Made by a program: the position numbers and the translations under genes
The notes under the pieces: model-generated
Database searches by the model: none
What the model was told of the DNA's origin: nothing
The model's input: the letters and a program-made list of their open reading frames with translations, nothing else
Part shown: positions 23,463-31,289 of the stretch, piece by piece
How the letters are laid out: every line of letters begins with the position of its first letter
Position numbering within the stretch: the first letter of the stretch is position 1
Source: an uncultured Oscillospiraceae bacterium
Lineage (GTDB): Bacteria; Bacillota; Clostridia; Oscillospirales; Oscillospiraceae
NCBI GenBank assembly: GCA_944387625.1
Contig: CALXFQ010000004.1
Coordinates: forward strand, 1-52,013
DNA: 52,013 nucleotides
Reading direction: 5' to 3'

Positions 23463-23490
23463 ATTATATCACGCCCCCCCAGGATGTCAA
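23463..23490 (-). promoter_or_regulatory. sigma-A promoter of rex
   Basis: Minus strand: TTGACA (23490-23485), 16 bases, TATAAT (23468-23463). Both hexamers are perfect, and the spacer holds a run of seven G. Confidence 0.85.
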
Positions 23491-24197
23491 GCACAACTTG
23501 TCTGGCGGATCATCTCTTTTTTCAGCCGGACCATGATCCGCTTCTCCAGCCGGGAGATGTAGGACTGGCTGATCCCCATGACCTTGGCCACCTCCTTCTG
23601 GGTCAGCTCCCGCCGCCCGTCCAGGCCGAAGCGCATGGACACGATCTGCCGCTCCCGGTCCGGGAGCTGGCCCAGGATCTGGCGCAGGAGCCGGATGTCC
23701 GATTCATATTCCAGAGGCCGCTGGACCACATCCTCATCGGTGCCAAGCACGTCGGACAGCAGCAGCTCGTTGCCGTCGTGGTCCATGTTGATCGGCTCAT
23801 CCAGAGAAACTTCCACCTTTTGATTGGCGATCTTCCGAATGTACATCAAGATCTCATTTTCGATGCACCGGGAGGCGTAGGTGGCCAGCTTGATATTTCG
23901 GTCCCGGCGGAAGGTGCCGATCGCCTTGATCAGACCGATGGTGCCGATGGAGATCAGGTCCTCCAGATTCACCCCGGTGTTCTCGAACCGCCGGGAGATG
24001 TACACCACCAGCCGCAGATTGTGCTCGATCAGCCGCTGCTTGGCATATTCGCTGCCCTGCTCCAACTGCTCCAGGGCGTCCAGTTCCTCCTGGCCCTTCA
24101 GCGGCGGCGGCAGTACATCGCTGCCGCCGATGTAGTAAACGGTCTGTCCTTTGCCGAACCCCAGCCACTTCCGTAACCTGTCCCAAATGCTCTTCAT
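23487..24197 (-). CDS. sigE: RNA polymerase sporulation sigma factor sigma-E
   Basis: The 236-residue protein directs early mother-cell transcription after asymmetric division. The family hallmark [13 protein letters not shown] is at residues 21-33, preceded by an amphipathic pro-sequence of about 20 residues that SpoIIGA would remove. Region 2 ([48 protein letters not shown]) and region 4 with helix-turn-helix ([23 protein letters not shown]) are intact. The ATG overlaps the spoIIGA stop as ATGA, with GGAGGT five bases before. The spoIIGA-sigE operon matches the Bacillus spoIIG locus. Confidence 0.97.
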   Translation of the reverse strand: MKSIWDRLRKWLGFGKGQTVYYIGGSDVLPPPLKGQEELDALEQLEQGSEYAKQRLIEHNLRLVVYISRRFENTGVNLEDLISIGTIGLIKAIGTFRRDRNIKLATYASRCIENEILMYIRKIANQKVEVSLDEPINMDHDGNELLLSDVLGTDEDVVQRPLEYESDIRLLRQILGQLPDRERQIVSMRFGLDGRRELTQKEVAKVMGISQSYISRLEKRIMVRLKKEMIRQTSCA

Positions 24198-24958
24198 TGG
24201 CCACCTCCAGTCAGCGCTTCATAGGGCTGCCCCCGGCCCAGCTCATTGGGCGAGAAGGCCACCAGGCAGCTTCCCTTCCATCCTCCGATCTGCACATCCT
24301 CATACCGCTTCGCCGCCAGCAGTCCGCCTCCTTTGCCCACCGCGCTGTAAGGGATCAGCCGCAGCCCGGACACCTTCCCCATCGCCCGGGCCGGGTCCTC
24401 CAGATCCGGAGGGCGCAGGCCGCAGAGCTGTTCCGAGATCCGGGGGGACACCACCAGCACGGAGGCCCCGGTGATCGGATCTTTCAGGCAGTTGCCGGTA
24501 TCCCGCAAGGCCCGGAAACGGACCTCGCCTTCCCCCACCGGGATCTTCACCGGGATGTAGACCGCTCCCAGCTTGCCCTGGAACCCGAACACACACAGCG
24601 CCAGCACGCCGGCGGCGGACAGGACCAGCTCAAAAAAGCCGCCGCTCTCCAGCCCTGTCGCCACACCGCCCAGGGCCATGCTCAGCAGCACGAACAAGAT
24701 CCCCCGCCGCAGGGCCTCCAGTTCCAGGCCATAGGCGATCGCCGCCACCAGCGCCAGGAACGCCACCCGCCACACGGTCCCTGCCAGAAAGGTAAAGCCC
24801 GGCAGCATACAGATCCCGCCGTAGACGCCGCCTGCCGCCGCCCCGGCCACCATCCGTTTCATCGCGGTCCGATGGCCGGACAGCCGGTCCGCGGCCAGGA
24901 GCAGCAGCAGATCCACAAGGAAATTGAGCAGCATCAGCAGGTCCAGATACACCGGCAC
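24194..24958 (-). CDS. spoIIGA: Sporulation sigma-E processing aspartic peptidase SpoIIGA
   Basis: The 254-residue membrane protease cleaves pro-sigma-E after SpoIIR signalling. About five N-terminal helices (from [20 protein letters not shown]) precede a soluble aspartic protease domain with the catalytic Asp153 in [10 protein letters not shown]. The start is GTG at 24958, 8 bases after AAGGAGGT-type sequence; the longer frame to 25021 would begin within promoter sequence. It is shorter than the 309-residue Bacillus protein, mainly in loops and C-terminus. It is followed by sigE with a four-base overlap. Confidence 0.93.
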   Translation of the reverse strand: MPVYLDLLMLLNFLVDLLLLLAADRLSGHRTAMKRMVAGAAAGGVYGGICMLPGFTFLAGTVWRVAFLALVAAIAYGLELEALRRGILFVLLSMALGGVATGLESGGFFELVLSAAGVLALCVFGFQGKLGAVYIPVKIPVGEGEVRFRALRDTGNCLKDPITGASVLVVSPRISEQLCGLRPPDLEDPARAMGKVSGLRLIPYSAVGKGGGLLAAKRYEDVQIGGWKGSCLVAFSPNELGRGQPYEALTGGGQ

Positions 24959-24977
24959 TTGACCACCTCCTTGTCCT

Positions 24978-25013
24978 ATAGTATGATCCGGCCCTTTAAA
25001 AAAGTCTGTCGCA
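24978..25013 (-). promoter_or_regulatory. possible spoIIG-type promoter with a Spo0A-box-like site
   Basis: Minus strand: TGCGACA (25013-25007) and a TACTAT -10 (24983-24978) are about 23 bases apart. The Bacillus spoIIG promoter is known for a wide spacer and a 0A box over the -35. TGTCGCA (plus strand) differs from the 0A box TGTCGAA by one base. Suggestive only. Confidence 0.3.
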
Positions 25014-25090
25014 CCTGCCACCTGGGGGACCGGCAGGACTTCCTAGCGACTGCCGGTTTGGCCTCCGATCCGGTGCGGTGCAATAAAAAC

Positions 25091-25113
25091 GGCGGCCGAT
25101 CGGATCGGTCGCC
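25091..25113 (-). terminator. terminator of the rarA-DUF951 unit
   Basis: Minus strand stem GGCG-A-CCGAT, loop CCG, ATCGG-C-CGCC (one A/C mismatch), followed by GTTTTTATT (25090-25082). Confidence 0.85.
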
Positions 25114-25119
25114 GCTGGG

Positions 25120-25314
25120 CTATGTCGAAGACTTTTTCATGGGCTGAACGGCCCGGATGTTCCGCTGGATCTTGGTCATAGGGATCTCCAGCTCCCGGCC
25201 ACAGCCCAGACACCGAAGACGAAGCTCCTCTCCGGCATGGAGCACCAAAAAGCGCTTGTCCCCACAGGGATGGGCCTTTTTCATGGTCAGGATATCTCCC
25301 GCCTGCAGTCCCAT
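25120..25314 (-). CDS. DUF951 domain small protein
   Basis: A 64-residue protein of the DUF951 family, common in Firmicutes and of unknown role. Visible marks are MKKAHPCGDKRF near residue 10, LRLRCLGCGRELEIP, and a basic tail; three cysteines (HPCG, CLGC) suggest a small metal-binding ribbon. Starts at 25320 (overlapping the rarA stop as ATGA) and 25314 are both possible; GGGGG lies seven bases before 25314. It is translationally coupled to rarA. Confidence 0.85.
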   Translation of the reverse strand: MGLQAGDILTMKKAHPCGDKRFLVLHAGEELRLRCLGCGRELEIPMTKIQRNIRAVQPMKKSST

Positions 25315-25316
25315 GG

Positions 25317-26579
25317 TCATACCCCCTTGATCGCGTCCCAATACTGCTTGGCCGCCTGCTCCAGCTTGTTGGGACCATATTCATAATAGGTCGTTCCCAC
25401 CAGCTCGTCCGGCAGGTACTGCTGGGGAACATAGTGGTTCGGGAAGTCGTGGGGATAGAGATACCCCTGCTCCCGCTCCATGGTGTAAGAGTCGGCGTGG
25501 ACGTTCTGCAAATGCCGGGGGAAGTCCCCGCCCCTGCCCTTGCGAACATCCGCGATCGCCATATCCAGGGCCAAATGGCCGGAGTTGGACTTGGGACTGG
25601 TAGCCATGAGCACCGCCGCGTCCCCCAGAGGGATCCGGGCCTCAGGCATCCCCAGCTTGAAGGCCATGTCCACACAGGCGTTGACGATGGGGATGATCTG
25701 AGGGTAGGCCAGGCCGATATCCTCCGCTGCGATCACCATCAGCCGGCGGCAGGCGGAGGTCATCTGTCCTGCCTCCAGGAGCCGGGCAAGATAGTGGCAG
25801 GCCGCGTCCGGGTCCGAGCCACGGATGGACTTTTGCAGGGCGGACAGCAGATCGTAGTGGTCGTCCCCCTCCCGGTCCGCCCGGAGGGCGCTCTTCTGGG
25901 TAACGGCCTTGGCGTCTTCCAGGGTCAGCCGGATCCGGTCCCCCTCAGGCATCCCGGCGGAGAAGAGCACCTCCACCGCGTTCATAGCCTTCCGCAGGTC
26001 TCCGCCGCAGGCCCCGGCGATGTATTCCAAGGCCCCGTCCTCCGGCTCCGCCGTCAGGGCCGTACGCTCTTCCATAAAGCCCACCGCCCGGCGGACCGCT
26101 TTCAGCGCCGCTTCGGCGGAGATCTGCTTGAACTCGAAGATCGTGGACCGGCTCAAGATCGCGTTGAATACATAGAAGTAAGGATTCTCCGTGGTGGCAG
26201 CGATCAGGGTGATCTTGCCGTTCTCGATGTGTTCCAGCAGGGACTGCTGCTGCTTTTTATTGAAGGACTGGATCTCGTCCAGGTACAGCAAGATCCCGTT
26301 GGGGGCCAGGAAGGTGTCCAGCTCCGCCACGATCGCCTTGATATCCGCCGTGGAGGCGGTGGTGGCGTTCAGGGTGTAGAGCCGCCGGTCGGTCATTTTG
26401 GCGATGATGTTTGCCACGGTGGTCTTGCCGGTGCCGCTGGGGCCGTAAAAGACCATGTTTGGGATGTTCCCGGAGGCGATCAGCCGCCGCAAGATCCCGC
26501 TGGGGCCAAGGATATGGTCCTGGCCGTAGACCTGGTCCAGGGTCTGGGGACGGAGCAGGTCCGCCAAAGGCTGGTACAT
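25317..26579 (-). CDS. rarA: Replication-associated recombination protein A (RarA/MgsA)
   Basis: The 420-residue AAA+ ATPase acts at stalled replication forks. It begins PLADLLRPQTLDQVYGQDHILG, with Walker A GPSGTGKTT near residue 46 and Walker B LLYLDEIQSFNKKQQ. Sensor 1 lies in LIAATTENPYF, and the C-terminal oligomerisation domain ends PQQYLPDELVGTTYYEYGPN. The ATG at 26579 has GGAGG seven bases upstream; the open frame to 26738 runs through the promoter and was rejected. Confidence 0.95.
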   Translation of the reverse strand: MYQPLADLLRPQTLDQVYGQDHILGPSGILRRLIASGNIPNMVFYGPSGTGKTTVANIIAKMTDRRLYTLNATTASTADIKAIVAELDTFLAPNGILLYLDEIQSFNKKQQQSLLEHIENGKITLIAATTENPYFYVFNAILSRSTIFEFKQISAEAALKAVRRAVGFMEERTALTAEPEDGALEYIAGACGGDLRKAMNAVEVLFSAGMPEGDRIRLTLEDAKAVTQKSALRADREGDDHYDLLSALQKSIRGSDPDAACHYLARLLEAGQMTSACRRLMVIAAEDIGLAYPQIIPIVNACVDMAFKLGMPEARIPLGDAAVLMATSPKSNSGHLALDMAIADVRKGRGGDFPRHLQNVHADSYTMEREQGYLYPHDFPNHYVPQQYLPDELVGTTYYEYGPNKLEQAAKQYWDAIKGV

Positions 26580-26609
26580 GGTCATGCCTCCCTTCCGTTC
26601 GTTTCCCCC

Positions 26610-26638
26610 ATCATACCACCTGGCACCCCTTCCGTCAA
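26610..26638 (-). promoter_or_regulatory. sigma-A promoter of rarA-DUF951
   Basis: Minus strand: TTGACG (26638-26633), 17 bases, and an extended -10 TGG-TATGAT (26615-26610). Confidence 0.8.
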
Positions 26639-26661
26639 GCCGGGCAAATTGGAAAAAACAC

Positions 26662-26690
26662 TTGCATTTTCCGCATAAATGTGCTACCAT
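26662..26690 (+). promoter_or_regulatory. promoter of the pheST T-box transcript
   Basis: TTGCAT (26662-26667), 17 bases, and an extended -10 TGC-TACCAT (26685-26690). Confidence 0.65.
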
Positions 26691-26696
26691 CCATTT

Positions 26697-26958
26697 GTTG
26701 CGAAAAGCGTGGAACGGGCTGTCGGATATCCGCCGCACCCTATCAGCGAAAGCGGGACGGTGGGAGCCGCTTGGGTGGGATATCGGGCGTTCTCCCGGGA
26801 GCTGCCGCCTGAACGTAAGTAGGGACGGCCGGGTGACCGCGTTATGGGTCTTGGATGTGCTTGCATCTGAAAAAGCGCGCCGGAAACGGCGAAACGTGGG
26901 TGGTACCGCGGAAGGAATACCTTTCGTCCCGTGTATGGGATGGAAGGTGTATTTTTTT
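26697..26958 (+). ncRNA. T-box riboswitch controlling pheS-pheT
   Basis: The leader between promoter and pheS carries the T-box signature GTGGGTGGTACCGCGG (26896-26911), whose TGG pairs with the ACCA end of uncharged tRNA. A structured stem I region lies upstream. The only TTC (Phe) triplet there is 26790-26792, in GGGCGTTCTCCC, a likely specifier codon. After the T-box, a terminator stem with wobble pairs and a small bulge (26916-26930 with 26937-26953) ends in seven T (26952-26958). Uncharged tRNA-Phe should favour antitermination. T-box identity is secure; the specifier is inferred. Confidence 0.9.
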
Positions 26959-26990
26959 GTATGTCATACCCGAAAGGAGAACGATAGACC

Positions 26991-28034
26991 ATGAAAGAAC
27001 AGTTGGAGCAGATCCGCCAGAGCGCCCTGGCGGCTCTGGACGCGGCGGATACCCTGGCGGCTCTGGAGGAGCTGCGGGTAAAACTGCTGGGCAAAAAGGG
27101 CGAACTGACCGCCGTACTGAAGATGATGGGCAAACTCAGCCCGGAGGAACGGCCGGTGATGGGCCAGCTTGCCAACAGCGTCCGGGCGGATATCGAAGCG
27201 GAGCTGGAGCGGCGCAAAGCCGCCCTGAACGCCGCCGCCCTGGAGCGGAAGCTGGCATCGGAGGCGATCGATGTAACGATCCCCGGCGATGCTGTGGAGC
27301 TGGGCCATCAGCACCCTATGAACCAGGTGCTCCAGCAGGTGAAGGACATTTTCGTGGGCCTGGGCTACACCGTGGTGGACGGCCCGGAGGTGGAGCTGGC
27401 GGACTACAACTTCACCCGGCTGAACATCGAGGAGGGCCACCCCTCCCGGGACCGCAGCGACACCTTCTATTTTGATGACAATGACGCCGTCCTTCTGCGG
27501 ACCCAGACCAGCTCCATGCAGATCCGGTTCATGGAGGAGCATAAGCCCCCCTTCTGTATGCTGGCCCCCGGCCGGGTGTTCCGAAAGGACGAGGCCGACG
27601 CCACCCACTCCCCCATGTTCCACCAGATCGAAGGTCTGGTGGTGGATGAGCACATCACCATGGGCGACCTGAAAGGCGCGCTGATCGCGATCATGCAGGC
27701 GATCTACGGCCAGGACGCCCAGACCCGGTTCCGTCCCCACCACTTCCCCTTCACCGAGCCCAGCTGTGAGATGGATATGCAGTGCCACAAGTGCCACGGC
27801 ACCGGCGAGGTGGACGGTGGGGTCTGCCCCACCTGCCACGGCGAGGGCTGGATCGAACTGCTGGGCGCGGGCATGGTCCATCCCACCGTGCTGGCCAACT
27901 GCGGCATCGACCCGGAGAAGTGGTCCGGCTTCGCCTTTGGCATGGGCCTGGAGCGGATGGCCATGGGCCGTCTGAAGATCAACGACCTGCGGCTGATCTT
28001 CGACAACAACATCAAGTTCCTGGAACAGTTCTAA
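26991..28034 (+). CDS. pheS: Phenylalanyl-tRNA synthetase alpha subunit
   Basis: The 347-residue catalytic subunit of the (alpha-beta)2 class II enzyme. An N-terminal coiled coil (about 1-90) binds tRNA. Class II motifs include GHQHPMNQVLQQVKDIFVGLGY, LLRTQTSSMQIRFM and the C-terminal GFAFGMGLERMAM. A Cys4 element (CHKC and CPTC) typical of many bacterial PheS lies before WIELLGAGMVHPTVL. The ATG follows AAAGGAGAACGATAGACC. It is regulated by the upstream T-box and sits 13 bases before pheT. Confidence 0.98.
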   Translation: MKEQLEQIRQSALAALDAADTLAALEELRVKLLGKKGELTAVLKMMGKLSPEERPVMGQLANSVRADIEAELERRKAALNAAALERKLASEAIDVTIPGDAVELGHQHPMNQVLQQVKDIFVGLGYTVVDGPEVELADYNFTRLNIEEGHPSRDRSDTFYFDDNDAVLLRTQTSSMQIRFMEEHKPPFCMLAPGRVFRKDEADATHSPMFHQIEGLVVDEHITMGDLKGALIAIMQAIYGQDAQTRFRPHHFPFTEPSCEMDMQCHKCHGTGEVDGGVCPTCHGEGWIELLGAGMVHPTVLANCGIDPEKWSGFAFGMGLERMAMGRLKINDLRLIFDNNIKFLEQF

Positions 28035-28047
28035 GGAGGTACCGATC

Positions 28048-30435
28048 ATGTTACTGAACAGAAAATGGCTGCATGAGGACTTCGTGGACCTGTCCCATGT
28101 TTCCGACAAAGAATTCGTTGAGGTCATGACCGTGGCCGGTCAGAAGGTGGAGGGCTATGAGCGGCTGGATCAGCAGATCCGGAACGTGGTGGTAGGCAAG
28201 GTCCTGTCGATCACCCGCCACACCAACTCCGACCATATGTGGATCTGCCAGGTGGATGTGGGCCGGGAGGAGCCGGTCCAGATCGTCACCGGGGCGCAAA
28301 ACGTCCACCAGGGGGATCTGGTCCCCACCGCCCTGCACAACTCCTACCTCCCCGGCGGGGTCCACATCACCAAGGGCAAACTTCGGGGGGAGGCTTCCTA
28401 CGGTATGCTCTGCTCCTTCGCCGAGCTGGGCCTGACCCAGAACGATGTGCCTGATGCCTATGCCGACGGCATCTGGATCTTGAACGATGAGGACTGCAAG
28501 CCCGGTGACGACATCAACGCCGTGATCGGCAACGACGACACGGTGGTGGACTTTGAGATCACCAACAACCGGCCGGACTGCTATTCGATCATCGGCCTGG
28601 CCCGGGAGGCGGCTGCCGCTTTCGGTCTGCCCATGCGCCACCACGAGCCGGTGGTCCACGGCAGCGATGCCGGGTCCATGTATGAGATGCTGGACGTGGA
28701 GGTCCCGGCGGTGGACCTGTGCAACCGCTACTCCTCCCGGATGGTCAAGAACGTGAAGATCGGACCTTCCCCCAAGTGGCTGCGCCAGCGCCTCCGGGCC
28801 AACGGCGTCCGCCCGATCAACAACATCGTAGACATCACCAACTATGTGATGCTGGAGTACGGCCAGCCCATGCACGCCTTCGACTACCGCTATGTTGGTT
28901 CCGGCAAGATCGTGGTCCGGGAGGCGGTGGCAGGCGAAACGCTGACCACCCTGGACGGCAATGTGCGGACCCTGGCACCCGGTATGCTGGTGATCGCCGA
29001 CGAGGGCAAGCCCATCGGTCTGGCAGGCATCATGGGCGGCGAGAACTCCGCGATCCTGGGCGACACCACCACCGTGGTCTTTGAGTCCGCCAACTTTAAC
29101 GGCACTTCCATCCGCAAGACCGCCCTGGCTCTGGGCATGCGTACCGAGTCCTCCGGCAAGTTCGAGAAGAATCTGGATCCGATGATGACCGTGCCGGCGG
29201 TCCAGCGGGCCTGTGAGCTGGTGGAGCTGCTGGGCTGCGGCGATGTGATGGACGGGATCATCGACATCGTTAACTTTATCCCCGCCCCGAAGACGCTGCC
29301 CCTTGAGCCGGAGAAGATCAACGCCCTCCTGGGCACCCAGATCAGCGAGGAGGAGATGGTGGGCTACCTGCGGCGTCTGGAGATCGAAGTGGAAGGCCGG
29401 ACGATCCATGTGCCTTCCTTCCGGCCGGATCTGAACCTGATGGCGGATATCGCCGAGGAAGTGGGCCGGATGTACGGCTACAACCAGATCCCGGTGACCT
29501 ACTTCAAAAACTCCACCCAAGGCGGCTACAGCCCCTTCATGACCTTCGAGAGCAAGGCCGGACAGCTTTGCCGAAGCCTGGGCTACAGCGAGATCATCAC
29601 CTACTCCTTCGTTTCCCCCACCATCTTCGACCAGATCCGGCTGCCTGCCGGGTCCCCCCTGCGCAACGCTCTGAAGATCCAGAACCCCCTGGGCGAAGAC
29701 ACCTCCATCATGCGGACCACCGTCCTGCCGTCCATGCTGGACATCCTGTCCAGGAACAACGCCTACCACAACAAGTGTGTGAAGCTCTACGAGATCGGCA
29801 AGGTCTATCTGCCGGAGGAGGGCCAGCCCCTGCCCCAGGAGCCGAAGATGCTGGTGCTGGGCACCTACGGGGACAACGCCACCTTCTTCTCTCTGAAAGG
29901 CCAGCTGGAAGCGGTGTTCGCCGGACTGCGGGTGAAGAAGGCCCGGTATACCGCCGTCCATGACGATCCGTCCTATCACCCCGGCCGCTGTGCCAAGGTG
30001 ACCATCGACGGCGTGGACGTAGGCGTGATCGGCCAGATCCATCCCCTGGTGGCAGAAAGCTACGGCCTGGATATGGACGTGTACTGCGCCGAGATCAACT
30101 TCACACGGCTCTTCGATCTGCGGCTGCCGGAGGTCACCTACACCCCCCTGCCCAAGTATCCCGCCGTCACCCGGGACATCTCCCTGGTGTGCGACGAGGC
30201 GGTGACTGTGGCCCAGGTGGAGGATGTGGTGGCCGCCTCCGCCGGGAAGCTGCTGCGGTCTGTGAAGCTGTTCGACATCTACCGGGGCGCCGGCGTGCCT
30301 GAGGGCAAGAAGAGCATGGCCTTCTCCCTGGAACTGCGGGCCGACGACCGTACCCTTACAGATGCCGAATCGGAGAACGCCCTCTCCAAAGCGGTGACGG
30401 CTCTGGCGGAACAGCTGGGCGCCTTGCGGCGGTAA
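28048..30435 (+). CDS. pheT: Phenylalanyl-tRNA synthetase beta subunit
   Basis: The 795-residue beta subunit edits misacylated Tyr and binds tRNA. Parts in order: N-terminal domain and EMAP-like tRNA-binding domain (about 40-150, KVLSITRHTNSDHMWICQVDVG); B3/B4 editing domain (FEITNNRPDCYSIIGLAREAAA, GVRPINNIVDITNYVMLEYGQPMHAFD); B5 domain; pseudo-catalytic core; and a C-terminal anticodon-binding FDX-ACB domain (PKYPAVTRDISLV). The ATG follows AAGGAGGT. No clear terminator was seen before the ireB promoter, so some readthrough is possible. Confidence 0.98.
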   Translation: MLLNRKWLHEDFVDLSHVSDKEFVEVMTVAGQKVEGYERLDQQIRNVVVGKVLSITRHTNSDHMWICQVDVGREEPVQIVTGAQNVHQGDLVPTALHNSYLPGGVHITKGKLRGEASYGMLCSFAELGLTQNDVPDAYADGIWILNDEDCKPGDDINAVIGNDDTVVDFEITNNRPDCYSIIGLAREAAAAFGLPMRHHEPVVHGSDAGSMYEMLDVEVPAVDLCNRYSSRMVKNVKIGPSPKWLRQRLRANGVRPINNIVDITNYVMLEYGQPMHAFDYRYVGSGKIVVREAVAGETLTTLDGNVRTLAPGMLVIADEGKPIGLAGIMGGENSAILGDTTTVVFESANFNGTSIRKTALALGMRTESSGKFEKNLDPMMTVPAVQRACELVELLGCGDVMDGIIDIVNFIPAPKTLPLEPEKINALLGTQISEEEMVGYLRRLEIEVEGRTIHVPSFRPDLNLMADIAEEVGRMYGYNQIPVTYFKNSTQGGYSPFMTFESKAGQLCRSLGYSEIITYSFVSPTIFDQIRLPAGSPLRNALKIQNPLGEDTSIMRTTVLPSMLDILSRNNAYHNKCVKLYEIGKVYLPEEGQPLPQEPKMLVLGTYGDNATFFSLKGQLEAVFAGLRVKKARYTAVHDDPSYHPGRCAKVTIDGVDVGVIGQIHPLVAESYGLDMDVYCAEINFTRLFDLRLPEVTYTPLPKYPAVTRDISLVCDEAVTVAQVEDVVAASAGKLLRSVKLFDIYRGAGVPEGKKSMAFSLELRADDRTLTDAESENALSKAVTALAEQLGALRR

Positions 30436-30461
30436 AGTAACGAAAAATTCACATTCATCCC

Positions 30462-30490
30462 TTTACAGATGATCATTTATAGGGTATAAT
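30462..30490 (+). promoter_or_regulatory. sigma-A promoter of ireB
   Basis: TTTACA (30462-30467), 17 bases, TATAAT (30485-30490), followed by TTGGAGGT before the ATG. Confidence 0.85.
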
Positions 30491-30522
30491 ATGCATATTC
30501 TACATTTTGGAGGTCGATCATC

Positions 30523-30774
30523 ATGACGGACGGCACCATCAAATTCACTTTGCCGGTGGACGAGAAGCAGAATATGCGTAGCACCCTTCGCAGTGTGTTC
30601 GACGCTCTGAATGAGAAGGGCTATAACCCGATCAACCAGATCGTCGGCTACCTGCTCACCGAGGACCCCACCTACATCACCAACTACAATAACGCCCGCT
30701 ATTTGATCGGCAAGTTGGACCGGGATGAGCTTCTCCAGGAGCTGGTGCGCTGCTACCTGTTTGGTCAGAAATGA
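30523..30774 (+). CDS. ireB: IreB-family regulatory phosphoprotein (UPF0297)
   Basis: The 83-residue protein matches the IreB/YrzL family along its whole length ([37 protein letters not shown], then [18 protein letters not shown]). In Enterococcus, IreB is a threonine-phosphorylated target of the PASTA kinase IreK and affects cell-wall stress tolerance. In Bacillus the homologue sits with ruvX and yrzB, which are not next to it here. It is monocistronic, with its own promoter and terminator. Confidence 0.95.
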   Translation: MTDGTIKFTLPVDEKQNMRSTLRSVFDALNEKGYNPINQIVGYLLTEDPTYITNYNNARYLIGKLDRDELLQELVRCYLFGQK

Positions 30775-30783
30775 CGTTCGCCA

Positions 30784-30811
30784 AGAGGCTTTTGCCACGG
30801 CAAAAGCCTCT
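30784..30811 (+). terminator. ireB terminator
   Basis: A 12-bp AGAGGCTTTTGC stem with a CACG loop, followed by TTTTCCTTT. Confidence 0.9.
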
Positions 30812-30886
30812 TTTCCTTTCATACTCCCCTCCGTCTTACTGCTCTTTGTAAATGTTTCCATCATAACCGGATATCCCCTATTTCGG

Positions 30887-30915
30887 TTGACAAAATCATA
30901 GCATTTTGTTACCAT
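30887..30915 (+). promoter_or_regulatory. sigma-A promoter of the 96-aa protein gene
   Basis: TTGACA (30887-30892), 17 bases, and an extended -10 TGT-TACCAT (30910-30915). Confidence 0.75.
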
Positions 30916-30947
30916 TCTGTCATCTTCATTGGAAAGGAGGAACTTTG

Positions 30948-31238
30948 ATGGCTGAAGAAAAAGCAGTACTGATGTACAAGGGCCACCCCCTGATGCGCAA
31001 GGACAACCTGGTATACTATGGCTCCATGGCGGACTCCCACATCGTGATGCTCCAGGTCCTGGAGACCAAGAAGGTGGGCGATTCCGACATCGCCACCCGG
31101 GTATCCGTCCAGCTCCAGCTCACCGACCCCACGGCCAGGAGCCGGGACCGGGTGGTGAAAAAGAGCGAGAAGGCCGGCTTCTACACCGCCCTGGATGTGG
31201 GCTGCGTGTGGCTGGAACGGGCGCTGGCCGGCAAGTAA
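30948..31238 (+). CDS. conserved hypothetical 96-aa cytoplasmic protein
   Basis: A small soluble protein, KAVLMYKGHPLMRKDNLVYYGSMADSHIV and so on, ending VKKSEKAGFYTALDVGCVWLERAL. It resembles uncharacterised proteins I associate with Clostridia; I know of no assigned function. It has no signal peptide, membrane helix or cysteine pair. The ATG at 30948 follows AAAGGAGG; the longer frame starts before the promoter's end. It lies 51 bases upstream of an NlpC/P60 hydrolase on the same strand and is probably co-transcribed with it. Confidence 0.8.
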   Translation: MAEEKAVLMYKGHPLMRKDNLVYYGSMADSHIVMLQVLETKKVGDSDIATRVSVQLQLTDPTARSRDRVVKKSEKAGFYTALDVGCVWLERALAGK

Positions 31239-31289
31239 GACGGGACACCATTGGCGGTCATTCCGCCTGCACGTAAGACGGAGGGCAAT

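Noticed and set aside
28051..30042. 663-residue minus-strand open frame opposite pheT
   Set aside because: Antisense shadow of PheT without a ribosome binding site.
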